Below, one piece after another: positions 56,234 through 64,000 of a stretch of DNA of 64,000 nucleotides; position 1 is the stretch's first letter; every line of letters begins with the position of its first letter. The notes under the pieces are model-generated. The model was given only the letters and a program-made list of their open reading frames with translations. It did no database searches and had not been told where the DNA came from. The position numbers were made by a program, and so were the translations under genes. The stretch is from Acidiferrobacterales bacterium (lineage in GTDB: Bacteria; Pseudomonadota; Gammaproteobacteria; Arenicellales; Poriferihabitantaceae): contig JAHQWE010000011.1 in the NCBI GenBank assembly GCA_019633985.1, positions 44,465 through 108,464 on the forward strand, written 5' to 3'.

Positions 56234-57433
56234 ATGCAAGATGTCGCGACAATCAAAGGTCATGCTGTGATCGAGATTTACGATGTGCAGCAACAAGAAA
56301 ACGGGCTGGATATCAGCTGGACGGATGGCCATGAAAGTTTCTTCCACTCAATATGGTTACGTGACTGCTGCTACTGCGATATCTGCGGCGATACCTATTC
56401 TAGTAAGCGTTTTTTTACGCCGGCCGACGTTCCGATTGATGTTACCCCTTCCACCGCACGTATCGATGAACAGGGAAACCTCGAAATCATTTGGCAATCA
56501 GATGGTCACCGATCTTATTATGGCGCGAACTGGCTGCGTCGCCACTGCTATGATGATGAAAGTCGACGTTTGCGTTTCCATCAGCCGTGTTATTGGAATG
56601 CGAAAATTGCCTGTGAACTGCCAGTCGTAGGATTTCCCGAGGCCAACGCGGATGACAAAATCCGTTTTCAGCTGTTAAGTTATCTCCATGACTATGGCTT
56701 TGTCATCGTACGCGACGGCCCACTGGGCCCGGGTGCGGTTGAGCGAGTCGCCCAACTGGTTGGGAATCTTGGTGAATCTGCCTATACACGCATTTTCGAT
56801 CTCACCCCGTCGAGTAAAACACGCACCATGGGCAATACCTTCAAGGAAGTACCCCCGCATACCGACGAGGCATTTCGGTACTCTCCGCCAGGAGTCAATG
56901 TTCTCGGTTGTGTAAGACCTGCAGACGATGGTGGAGAGTCCATTCTGGTCGATGGATTTCACGCTGCTGCGGAGCTCCTTGCCGCCGATACGAAATCGTT
57001 CGATCTATTATGTAGCCATGCTCAAGATTTCAACCGGATACACCCTAACAGTCTGGATCAACGTAGCCGTCAGCCGATGATTGTGCTCGATGATCGTGGC
57101 GTTGTGGTTGGTGTTCGTTTTCATACGCGCGCTGCAGGCCCCCTCAATCTGCCAAAAGAAATTGTTAAGCCATACTATATTGCCCATCGACGACTATGCG
57201 AACATATTTTTGACATAGGAAATCAGTTGCGCTTTCGATTGGAAGCTGGGGATGCCGTGTTGTTTGACAATCACCGTGTGTTACATGGGCGTTCGACTTT
57301 CAGCGATCCCCGTCGTCACCTGCAAATTTGTAACGTAGCGCGAGAAACTTTTCACGAGCAGTTTCGACTACTAGCAAACAAACTCGGCTTCAGCGATCAG
57401 GCGAACCAGGTGTTCGCTGCCGGCGTTTGTTGA
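56234..57433 (+). CDS. Gamma-butyrobetaine-hydroxylase-like Fe/2OG dioxygenase
   Basis: A 399-residue TauD-fold enzyme with an N-terminal zinc-binding domain of the GBBH type (WLRDCCYCDICGDTYSSKR, four cysteines). The iron triad is HTD in VPPHTDEAF and His in DNHRVLHGRSTF; the conserved Arg for 2-oxoglutarate is in that last segment (HGR). Family members hydroxylate gamma-butyrobetaine to carnitine or trimethyllysine; others have unknown substrates. No carnitine genes are nearby, so the substrate is not assigned. Confidence 0.85.
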   Translation: MQDVATIKGHAVIEIYDVQQQENGLDISWTDGHESFFHSIWLRDCCYCDICGDTYSSKRFFTPADVPIDVTPSTARIDEQGNLEIIWQSDGHRSYYGANWLRRHCYDDESRRLRFHQPCYWNAKIACELPVVGFPEANADDKIRFQLLSYLHDYGFVIVRDGPLGPGAVERVAQLVGNLGESAYTRIFDLTPSSKTRTMGNTFKEVPPHTDEAFRYSPPGVNVLGCVRPADDGGESILVDGFHAAAELLAADTKSFDLLCSHAQDFNRIHPNSLDQRSRQPMIVLDDRGVVVGVRFHTRAAGPLNLPKEIVKPYYIAHRRLCEHIFDIGNQLRFRLEAGDAVLFDNHRVLHGRSTFSDPRRHLQICNVARETFHEQFRLLANKLGFSDQANQVFAAGVC

Positions 57434-57592
57434 CACGACTACGAACGAAAGTTAAACCTATTTCGTCCAGGTAGCCTCGAGTGACGGGCATTTCAGCGCA
57501 GTGCGTTTCTTTGATGATCTGCGCAGCAGAAATAGATGGACATCTCATTCGATTGCCTAATTGGGGCGGTCTTAACTGAATTTGCTTCTAAT

Positions 57593-58588
57593 TTAATCGC
57601 GCTCTGAATCGATCGTGTTCATCAGAACTTCGTTGTAGCGATCTCCTTTCACCGTTTTGTCATTAATCAACTGATCCAGCTCGTTAACTGTTGTCTTGTC
57701 GAGTTTGATATCGCCCGCGCCGGCATTTTCTTCCATATGTTCGATGTTCTTCGTTCCGGGAATAGGGATCATATCCTCACCTTGCGCCAGTACCCAGGCG
57801 AGCGCAAGTTGCGCCATGGTGCAGCCACAGCGTTCTGCAATGGCTCGATAGGGGCCTAATAACTTGATGTTCTCAGAGAAGTTTTCTGGTTCGAATCGAG
57901 GACGGGAATTAGTACAGCGAATATCATTCTTGGTTAATTCTGTTACATCTTTGCACTTGCCGGTTAGAAACTGGCGGGCAAGGGGAGAGAAAGGAACAAA
58001 TGCAATGCCCAACTCTCTACATGTTTCAATAATTTTTCTCTCGGGTGTTCTCGTCCATAAAGAATACTCGGATTGCACCGCAGTGATGGGAAAGGTTGCA
58101 TGCGCCTTTCTTAAGGTATCAGAGGCAATTTCAGACATGCCCACAGTACGTATTTTCCCTTGTTCAGCCAGTCGCCCTAGCGTACCAATACTGTCTTCGA
58201 CCGGCACGTTTTTATCGACTCTATGAAGATAATAGAGATCGATGACTTCGGTGTTCAACCGCCTCAGGCTATCTTCGCAGGTCTGAACAATAATCTCTGG
58301 TCGGCCGTCGGTCACCACCTGGTTTTCCGAATTTCGAAAAATACCGCATTTACTTGCCAGAGTGAATTCCGAGCGTCTGTGCATGATGTGCTTTCCGATC
58401 ATCGTTTCACTGTGGCCCATTCCATACATAGCAGCGGTATCCATAAAGGTATAGCCCGCATCAATGGCAGCGTTTAATAATTTCGCTGCGGTTGTTTCGT
58501 CGGGGAGATCGCCATAGCCCATGGAAATATTCATACAGCCGAGACCAATTGCAGAAACTTCAAAAGGGCCTATTTTTCTTGTGTGCAT
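57593..58588 (-). CDS. Aldo/keto reductase
   Basis: A 331-residue TIM-barrel reductase. The tetrad is visible: Asp and Tyr in YTFMDTAAMYGMGHSE, Lys in LASKCG, His in DLYYLHRVD; NADPH-binding residues lie in IPIPGTKNIEHMEENAGA. It resembles the AKR13/YakC type. It starts 12 bases after the stop of an AraC-type regulator on the same strand, so regulator and enzyme probably share a transcript. The carbonyl substrate is unknown. Confidence 0.9.
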   Translation of the reverse strand: MHTRKIGPFEVSAIGLGCMNISMGYGDLPDETTAAKLLNAAIDAGYTFMDTAAMYGMGHSETMIGKHIMHRRSEFTLASKCGIFRNSENQVVTDGRPEIIVQTCEDSLRRLNTEVIDLYYLHRVDKNVPVEDSIGTLGRLAEQGKIRTVGMSEIASDTLRKAHATFPITAVQSEYSLWTRTPERKIIETCRELGIAFVPFSPLARQFLTGKCKDVTELTKNDIRCTNSRPRFEPENFSENIKLLGPYRAIAERCGCTMAQLALAWVLAQGEDMIPIPGTKNIEHMEENAGAGDIKLDKTTVNELDQLINDKTVKGDRYNEVLMNTIDSERD

Positions 58589-58600
58589 TGATGGAGTGCC

Positions 58601-59473
58601 TCAGTAAAACGTCACAGGTAAGCAGTAAGAAAGCGAGAATTTCTCATCGCGTTCCAAAAAGTGGTTGCGATTATAAACAGCGAATGCGGGTGTTGTTTGC
58701 ATTTTTAACCCTGAGCTGGGTAGCCACTCATTCAATATCCGACTTATCCAGGGCAGCAGATCACCATATTGCCCTGTGATCTCAAAACACGCGTGCCAAC
58801 CTCCCGGGATCGTCAGACAATGAACCCGGCCATTACGTACCATTGGACGATCAATCTCAACACAGGCAACATAGCGGCATTGGTTTAGCGGCACCCATTC
58901 TGGGTTAGAGTGGTGCAGACCTATTTGAGTCGACGTTGATCGACATTCCTGTTGGCACCAGGCTGAAAGAAGCTGCCAGGTACTGGCAATGCTCCGCCCG
59001 TATCCCACATGCCGGATATAAGCGACCGTTCTGGCGGGCAGTTGTTGAATCACCGGATCAGGTAGCGCGAGATTTTTGATTCTTCTCTCACCCCGCACAA
59101 AATCCTGGTCGCGGTGCCACTGCGGAACCCCGGTTTGATATTCCCGTTTCCGCCACTGTCCAGGAGACGCGTGAAACTGTCTCTTAAAAGCATGGGTGAA
59201 GGACGACAGAGAATGAAACCCGCACTTTTGAGCGATCTCAACGACGGGATTGTCTACATCGAACGTCAGCTGATTGGCTGCATGCTCAAGGCGGGTTCGG
59301 CGGACGTATTGATGTACTGATTCTCCAGTGATTTTGCGAAACACTCTGTGAAAGTGCTGTTCGCTAAAGCAGGCAACCTTGCTGAGTCGATGCGCCGAGA
59401 GATCGGCTGCAATGTCCTGGTGTATGCAGTAAAGCACATCGTTAATCCGCGAGATTTGGCTACATGACGTCAT
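58601..59473 (-). CDS. AraC-type regulator with GyrI-like effector domain
   Basis: A 290-residue protein: two helix-turn-helices at the N terminus (SKVACFSEQHFHRVFRKITGE, then VVEIAQKCGFHSLSSFTHAFKR) and a GyrI/SOUL-like ligand domain in the C-terminal half (LPARTVAYIRHVGYG). This is the Rob/SoxS-group layout, in which the C-terminal domain senses small hydrophobic or amphipathic molecules. It is divergent from the aminotransferase gene and upstream of the reductase gene. Confidence 0.88.
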   Translation of the reverse strand: MTSCSQISRINDVLYCIHQDIAADLSAHRLSKVACFSEQHFHRVFRKITGESVHQYVRRTRLEHAANQLTFDVDNPVVEIAQKCGFHSLSSFTHAFKRQFHASPGQWRKREYQTGVPQWHRDQDFVRGERRIKNLALPDPVIQQLPARTVAYIRHVGYGRSIASTWQLLSAWCQQECRSTSTQIGLHHSNPEWVPLNQCRYVACVEIDRPMVRNGRVHCLTIPGGWHACFEITGQYGDLLPWISRILNEWLPSSGLKMQTTPAFAVYNRNHFLERDEKFSLSYCLPVTFY

Positions 59474-59573
59474 TTAAAGAGCATATATCAACAAATATAA
59501 ACGCACAAATAAACAATCTTTGTGTATAAGTGGCAATCATAGTTTGTTCCTTCTACTGAACTGGAGTTTGCTT

Positions 59574-60716
59574 ATGATTGCGCCCGCCAGGCATGTCGCC
59601 CATCTAAAACCTTCGTTTATTCGAGAGATATTAACGGCAGCCGTCCGTCCAGACGTCATTTCGCTGGCCGGTGGATTACCTGCCGAAAGTTGCTTTCCGT
59701 TGCAATTATTCGAGAAGTCGTTAAACACTCTGGTTGATGAGCCAGGACTGTTTCAATATGGAGCGACCCGAGGGTACGCGCCACTACTTGAGCATGTCGA
59801 TAGGAATCTACGCGTCTCTACAGATCATAGGGTGTTGGTCTGCAACGGCTCTCAACAGGCTTTGGATCTAGTGGCAAGAGCTTTCATCAATCCGGGTGAT
59901 GCGGTGGTGATGGAAACCCCGGGGTACCTCGGAGCGCTGCAAATCTTTAACCTTGCACAAGCGCGTCTTGTACCCGTGGCGCAAGAGGCGGATGGTCCCG
60001 ATATTGGAAAACTGGAATCGGTGTTCGAAAAAAAATCAGTGAAGTTCTTCTATGCGGTACCTGATTTTCACAACCCGACTGGCGTCACTTGGAGTTTAGA
60101 GAAAAGAAGCAGAGTTGCTGAACTATGCGACAGATACGGTGTGATACTGATCGAGGATGCCCCCTATCGTGATATCCGCTTCAGCGGAATACAGCAACCG
60201 ATGGTATCGACTTTGTGCCCTGAAAATTCGATTGTCTTACGTTCGTTCTCCAAATCGATATGCCCTGGAATGCGGTTAGGGATTGCCATGGCAAACCCGT
60301 CCGTTATCGACACGATGGTGAAAGTAAAGCAAGCAGCAGACCTGCATACCAGTACGCTCATGCAAAAAGTCTTGCTCGATATCCTGATGGATGATCATTT
60401 CCCGAGCCATCTCCATCGTGTTTGTGATGAATATCGTCGCCGATATCAGGCTTTATGCTCCGCACTTTGTTCTATTTCAGGTTCGGAATTGCATTACCAA
60501 AACGTTGAGGGAGGAATGTTTATCTGGATTCACATTGGAACCAAAAACGCTGTCGATGTCTCCCGGCGGGCAATGAAAAGAAATCTTGCTGTCGTGCCGG
60601 GTGATGTTTTTTATCCGCATCATTCTAAAGGTGGTCATTATCTGAGACTAAATTTCAGTCACACAAATACAGACTTGTTTTCAGAAGCTGTGCAGAGACT
60701 GCGCGCCAGTCTTTGA
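59574..60716 (+). CDS. PLP-dependent aminotransferase (LysN/Aro8-like)
   Basis: A fold-type I aminotransferase of 380 residues. ISLAGGLPAESCFP near the N terminus, CNGSQQALDLVAR, PDFHNPTGVTWS and the PLP lysine in RSFSKSICPGMRLG are typical of the 2-aminoadipate/aromatic aminotransferase group, which is related to the effector domain of MocR regulators. The frame opens at 59520, but ATG 59574 has GGAG seven bases upstream and gives the right N terminus. The AraC/GyrI-type regulator is divergent from it. Confidence 0.88.
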   Translation: MIAPARHVAHLKPSFIREILTAAVRPDVISLAGGLPAESCFPLQLFEKSLNTLVDEPGLFQYGATRGYAPLLEHVDRNLRVSTDHRVLVCNGSQQALDLVARAFINPGDAVVMETPGYLGALQIFNLAQARLVPVAQEADGPDIGKLESVFEKKSVKFFYAVPDFHNPTGVTWSLEKRSRVAELCDRYGVILIEDAPYRDIRFSGIQQPMVSTLCPENSIVLRSFSKSICPGMRLGIAMANPSVIDTMVKVKQAADLHTSTLMQKVLLDILMDDHFPSHLHRVCDEYRRRYQALCSALCSISGSELHYQNVEGGMFIWIHIGTKNAVDVSRRAMKRNLAVVPGDVFYPHHSKGGHYLRLNFSHTNTDLFSEAVQRLRASL

Positions 60717-60855
60717 GATGACCTGGCAGAGAGTGACGCAGCTGTTACGTGACTTGGGGGATTTAAATATTACCCTTCGCACGAATGGGCACTGATATCA
60801 ATGGCCCGTAGTTGTCAGTACGCTTTTGTCGATCCCAAAAAATACTTTGATTTAA

Positions 60856-60932
60856 TGGTGGCTACGCCCTGATTCGAACAGGGGACCCCATCATTATGAG
60901 TGATGTGCTCTAACCAGCTGAGCTACGTAGCC
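60856..60932 (-). tRNA. tRNA-Met(CAT), elongator type
   Basis: Minus strand, 77 bases with CCA encoded. The acceptor stem GGCTACG/CGTAGCC closes it, D-arm GCTC..GAGC, anticodon loop CTCATAA with stem CATCA/TGATG, variable loop GGGTC, T-arm CCCTG-TTCGAAT-CAGGG. The paired first base and overall match with E. coli metT/metU tRNA make it the elongator, not the initiator. It stands alone, not in a tRNA cluster. Confidence 0.97.
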
Positions 60933-60948
60933 ATCGGGGAGGGCGCGG

Positions 60949-60977
60949 AGATTACCTGAAACGTGGTGTTGAAGCAA
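60949..60977 (-). promoter_or_regulatory. Candidate promoter of tRNA-Met
   Basis: On the minus strand TTGCTT (60977-60972) and TAATCT (60954-60949) lie 17 bases apart. The GC-rich stretch between the -10 and the tRNA is typical of stringently controlled stable-RNA promoters. Confidence 0.45.
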
Positions 60978-61013
60978 GAATCGGGGTGCTGGATATGGGC
61001 GCTTTTTGGGTCT

Positions 61014-62369
61014 TCAATTCTGATCGGTTGCCGACGGAATGATGAGCATCGATTCGCCGAGTAGGCGTCGCACATTCTCACGGTTGCTTGGAATGGATTG
61101 ATTAAATGATGCTGTTTTAACCCCTATATCTTCTGGTAACACCGGCTCGATTCGGGTTGAAAAACTCGCGAAGCTAAATTCTCCCGCCAGTGCTGAAGGA
61201 GAAGCTGTTGTCGCCAGTGAAACCTCGGTTGAGGCTATGGTGGAGGGTTCTTCTTCCACCACAGTGGTCGGAGATGGGGTCGGGGCGATATCGTCGGCAA
61301 TAGAAGCGATTACCGGTTCCGGAAGAGTCGTGGGCGAGCCAGCTTCAATTATTTCGGGTTCCGCAGGAATGTCGTTCGCAGGCGATGGAGCTGAAGTCGG
61401 TTCCGGGCTGCTGGTTACCACTGCCTCGGGCAGAATGTCGGCCTGCTGCTGTTGCAGGCTTTGATGGAATATCGTGGCGGGCGCTAACAATAGCAGAGAC
61501 ATTGCCAAAGCGCTCTTTACTGTGAACTGTGTCAACAAGCCAGGCCAGGTTTTGAATTCTCCGTACTTGGCTCCTCGGATCATTCTCGAAGAGATGGCGC
61601 GGTACCCGTACTTTTGCGCAATCTGAGAACTTGAATCGATTAACTCCACTGCCTTTCCAGGAATCCCGGCACTGAATCTGAATAGCGTTTGCAGTGCCGA
61701 TGATTTTACGGGCGGTATTCTTTGGGCCCCGGATTCGCGAATCCGCTCAACCAGATCGGGTAATTCTGATTGGGTAAAACCCTGCATCTCGTGATTTTTA
61801 CGGATCAACCGTTGAATACCCCAACGATAAGAGGTGTCAAGGAAGGCGTTAAGAGAAGTGTTACCACACAAGACTACGGTGATGAGTGGCCCGGTCTTAT
61901 CCTTCATATTGACCAGTGCCTTGAGTAATTCAGCACCGCTGGAATGCAGTTCCTGGACGTCATCGAGCATCAAAATCAGACGCTTCCCTTTGGAGCGAAT
62001 GGTTCCCAGCTTAAGGAAATATCTCAGTGCTCGTGCCTCCGGCGGTAGCTCCTGCGGGACTTTTACGCCTAGAGTGTGACCGAGGAGGTCTGAGAGATTG
62101 TCTACGTCGATGCGTCGGAAGGAGTAGATAATCACGACAACGTCATCTGGGGCGTGCTGCTCGGCGTATCGTAAGGCGGTAGACTTTCCGACGCCGTCTT
62201 GCCCGGTCAAAAGATAGATCCCGGCGCCGTCAGCAAATAATTGATACAGAAAAGAGACGGTTTCTCGAAATCCTTTCGATATCGCAATACCCGCACTTTC
62301 CGCACCATGGTCGAGATGGGCGTTAGGCGGGGTGCTCTCCGATTCAGATATTAAGGCGTTTTGCGACAA
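61014..62369 (-). CDS. ExeA-like AAA ATPase with membrane segment and Pro/Ser-rich tail
   Basis: A 451-residue protein. Walker A GQDGVGKST is at 56-64, Walker B LILMLDDVQ at 131-139, and the AAA lid region (SAGIPGKAVELIDSS) near 235-247. A single membrane helix lies at about 284-302. The last 140 residues are rich in Pro, Ser, Thr and Glu and would be periplasmic. ExeA and DamX share this layout: cytoplasmic ATPase, one membrane span, periplasmic part that meets peptidoglycan. No SPOR or peptidoglycan-binding domain is seen at the C terminus. It is divergent from a BON-repeat protein. Confidence 0.75.
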   Translation of the reverse strand: MSQNALISESESTPPNAHLDHGAESAGIAISKGFRETVSFLYQLFADGAGIYLLTGQDGVGKSTALRYAEQHAPDDVVVIIYSFRRIDVDNLSDLLGHTLGVKVPQELPPEARALRYFLKLGTIRSKGKRLILMLDDVQELHSSGAELLKALVNMKDKTGPLITVVLCGNTSLNAFLDTSYRWGIQRLIRKNHEMQGFTQSELPDLVERIRESGAQRIPPVKSSALQTLFRFSAGIPGKAVELIDSSSQIAQKYGYRAISSRMIRGAKYGEFKTWPGLLTQFTVKSALAMSLLLLAPATIFHQSLQQQQADILPEAVVTSSPEPTSAPSPANDIPAEPEIIEAGSPTTLPEPVIASIADDIAPTPSPTTVVEEEPSTIASTEVSLATTASPSALAGEFSFASFSTRIEPVLPEDIGVKTASFNQSIPSNRENVRRLLGESMLIIPSATDQN

Positions 62370-62772
62370 GGTTTGATCAGAACTGAGGGTGATTGGGTGC
62401 CAATATTTGTGACAAAAAGGCCAAGCAAGCGTTGTGCGGCGCGAGTTTGAAGAAATTAACGGGAAAACCTTCCCTTTTCAAAATATGATAAGTGACCGGT
62501 TAACGAGAGATTCAGCGCATTCGACGGTTTGGCGCCATATTTCTCCATACTCTATCAGACTGAGCTTAAACGTAGCTGAAATTGGCATTAATAATAAAGT
62601 GTAATTAAAATGCATCAGAAAAGCGAAAGACGGAGATCGAAATTGCGGTCTTTCATAACTCTATTTGATGGTGGTGTTTGCTCTCTCCTGTAGCGTACGA
62701 TTAATTTGATGTGTTCTCTCGACGGGACGCTGAAGTCTACAGACAGATGGTGATTGTGATTCGGGGAAAAAG
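62370..62772. other. Divergent intergenic region between ATPase and BON-repeat genes
   Basis: About 400 bases, AT-rich in 62470-62640, no credible ORF. It should hold both promoters. One inverted repeat, GAAAGAC (62625-62631) with GTCTTTC (62648-62654), lies near its centre-right and could be an operator. I could not fix any -35/-10 pair with confidence. Confidence 0.4.
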
Positions 62773-64000
62773 ATGACAAAGATCGGTAAGCTTTTCGTGG
62801 GTTTAGTTGCCCTGATCCTGCTTTGGATGTTGATGCTCTTTTTCAATTGGCATCGAATAGAAACGGAACTCAAAAATGCTTCTGCTTTGGTCCTCGATCA
62901 GGCGGGATATGATCAGCTGGAAATAGATACCGACCATCAAGGAAGGACGGTAGTTCTATCTGGCGTCATGCGTTCAACTGAGAACATCGACCATGCGACA
63001 TCGCTGGTGGCGGGAATTGAGGGTGTGCATCGGGTGCAAACCGACTCTATCGAACTCAAGCCCTATTCCCCGGCGAACATTTCACTGAAGTCCAACCAAG
63101 CTTCGATTACTTTATTGGGCTCCCTTTCCTCCGATGCTGTTGCGAAACAGCTTAACGGTCAAATCACAAAAGCGATGGGTAGGCGTTTGGATCACGGGTT
63201 AAGCATTGATCCCGATGTGGAATCACCTCCCTGGTTGATTGGCCTGGCAACGGGTGTCCCGGCTCTCGAGCCAATCGATGACCTGGATTTTGAAATCAAA
63301 GACAGAAAACTCCGAATTGCGGGTATCAGTCGCGATTCAGCCTCTCATCAATCTGCACTCAAGGCGGTAAGCAATCTGCCAGGGATTCAAGCGGCGGACA
63401 TCAGCGGGCTCGTACTCAAACCTTTTAATCCCTCCTGGTTTGCATTGAGCGACAGGTCAGTCAGAGGTACTGTAAGCACAGCTGGAGAGTCATTTCGACT
63501 AAAGCGGTTATTCGCTGACTTTGCGGGTGTGGATGACGTGACTGGCATTCAGGTTGATAGTGAATTTTCTTCCGCCGAGTGGCTGTCTGATTTGGAAAGA
63601 GTGGTCGGCAATGCCGGTGGCGTGGAATCTCCTACTATCAGTTACCGCGACGGTGTGATCAAAGTGGCAGGAATCGTGCGTGAGCAACAAGATTTTGACG
63701 CTCTAGCTGCTCAGGCACCTTATCTGATGCACACCAGGCAATTAAATCTAGCGGAAGTCGAGCTGCGTCCCTTTCAAACGCCTTGGCTCGATATGCGGGT
63801 GACGGAAGAAAAAATTCTATTGCAGGGTTTGGTGAGACAAGCAAAAACCGCGAACGAGTTGCTGCAAAATATTGCGAATGCCACCGGTTCGACATTTGAA
63901 AGACAGATAGAAAACCAACTCAAAGTGAGTACTGATGTATCCCCTGGAGAGTGGGCGCCGGCTGTGGGAAGACTTGTTGCCGGCATGGCAAAGATAGAAC
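62773..64000 (+). CDS. BON-repeat membrane protein, cut by window end
   Basis: Open from ATG 62773 to the window edge, 409 codons so far. One N-terminal membrane helix (about residues 7-26), then a series of units of about 45-75 residues in which a strand pattern such as GRTVVLSGVM is followed by a helix and a closing strand such as VHRVQTDSIELKPY. I count six such BON-like units; the linkers LKPYSP, LKPFNPSW and LRPFQTPW recur. BON domains bind lipid or peptidoglycan-near surfaces in the periplasm. Related long proteins often end in an OmpA peptidoglycan-binding domain, but that part is not in view. GGGG lies nine bases before the ATG. Confidence 0.7.
   Translation, partial: MTKIGKLFVGLVALILLWMLMLFFNWHRIETELKNASALVLDQAGYDQLEIDTDHQGRTVVLSGVMRSTENIDHATSLVAGIEGVHRVQTDSIELKPYSPANISLKSNQASITLLGSLSSDAVAKQLNGQITKAMGRRLDHGLSIDPDVESPPWLIGLATGVPALEPIDDLDFEIKDRKLRIAGISRDSASHQSALKAVSNLPGIQAADISGLVLKPFNPSWFALSDRSVRGTVSTAGESFRLKRLFADFAGVDDVTGIQVDSEFSSAEWLSDLERVVGNAGGVESPTISYRDGVIKVAGIVREQQDFDALAAQAPYLMHTRQLNLAEVELRPFQTPWLDMRVTEEKILLQGLVRQAKTANELLQNIANATGSTFERQIENQLKVSTDVSPGEWAPAVGRLVAGMAKIE

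Noticed and set aside
60856..60932. tRNA-Met as a proven integration site of a genomic island
   Set aside because: No integrase and no second copy of the tRNA 3' end were noticed, so only the accessory nature of the neighbouring block is reported.
1..64000. CRISPR arrays, insertion sequences, prophage or toxin-antitoxin genes
   Set aside because: No regularly spaced repeats, transposase, integrase, phage structural gene or toxin-antitoxin pair was seen in reading both strands.

Overview
The window reads as a chromosomal segment of a gammaproteobacterium with moderate GC, probably marine. The strongest evidence is the unbroken essential block rpsB-tsf-pyrH-frr-uppS-cdsA-dxr-rseP-bamA-skp-lpxD-fabZ-lpxA-lpxB-rnhB-dnaE (34.7-53.5 kb), the divergent map/glnD group, the zapA / 6S RNA / fau neighbourhood, an elongator tRNA-Met close to the E. 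coli one, and metZ-type methionine synthesis. I cannot name the genus.

Layout. 0-5 kb: a deoxynucleoside kinase and a YciA-type thioesterase, then trpBA on the minus strand, divergent from metZ. The trpB-metZ gap holds back-to-back promoters and a strongly folded leader ending in an intrinsic terminator. 5.3-16.6 kb: a TIGR02449 coiled-coil gene, zapA, 6S RNA, fau, a YmdB-like phosphodiesterase, an EVE protein, a secreted cyclophilin, hrpA and a YdcF-like gene. A minus-strand amidase/esterase pair sits between 6S RNA and fau. 16.9-25.9 kb: a minus-strand operon (class IV aminotransferase, sulfotransferase-like protein, EEP hydrolase, then an MFS transporter) diverges from a cobalt-type nitrile hydratase cluster (amidase, alpha, beta, activator, HAD hydrolase) followed by a beta-CASP nuclease. 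26.0-28.6 kb: cobT-cobC-cobS for cobamide lower-loop assembly. 28.8-34.5 kb: a small outer-membrane barrel gene with a CRP-like site upstream, a GGA-rich hairpin region, then amgK-like, glnD and map on the minus strand.

34.7-53.5 kb is the translation / isoprenoid / envelope / lipid A block. The S2 protein it encodes has a long low-complexity tail. accA, often found after dnaE, is absent; a 425-base non-coding stretch and accessory genes follow (HSL esterase, VOC protein with an AraC regulator, a gamma-butyrobetaine-hydroxylase-like dioxygenase, an AraC/GyrI regulator with an aldo/keto reductase, and an Aro8/LysN-like aminotransferase). After tRNA-Met come an ExeA-like membrane ATPase and, divergent from it, a BON-repeat membrane protein cut by the window end.

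How parts fit: nitrile hydratase plus amidase would turn nitriles into carboxylic acids and ammonia, and several further hydrolases and aminotransferases point to scavenging of organic nitrogen. The best candidates for something undescribed are the folded leader before metZ, the GGA-rich region at 29.7 kb, and the ExeA-like ATPase / BON-repeat pair. All three are inferences from reading alone; no folding program or database search was run.
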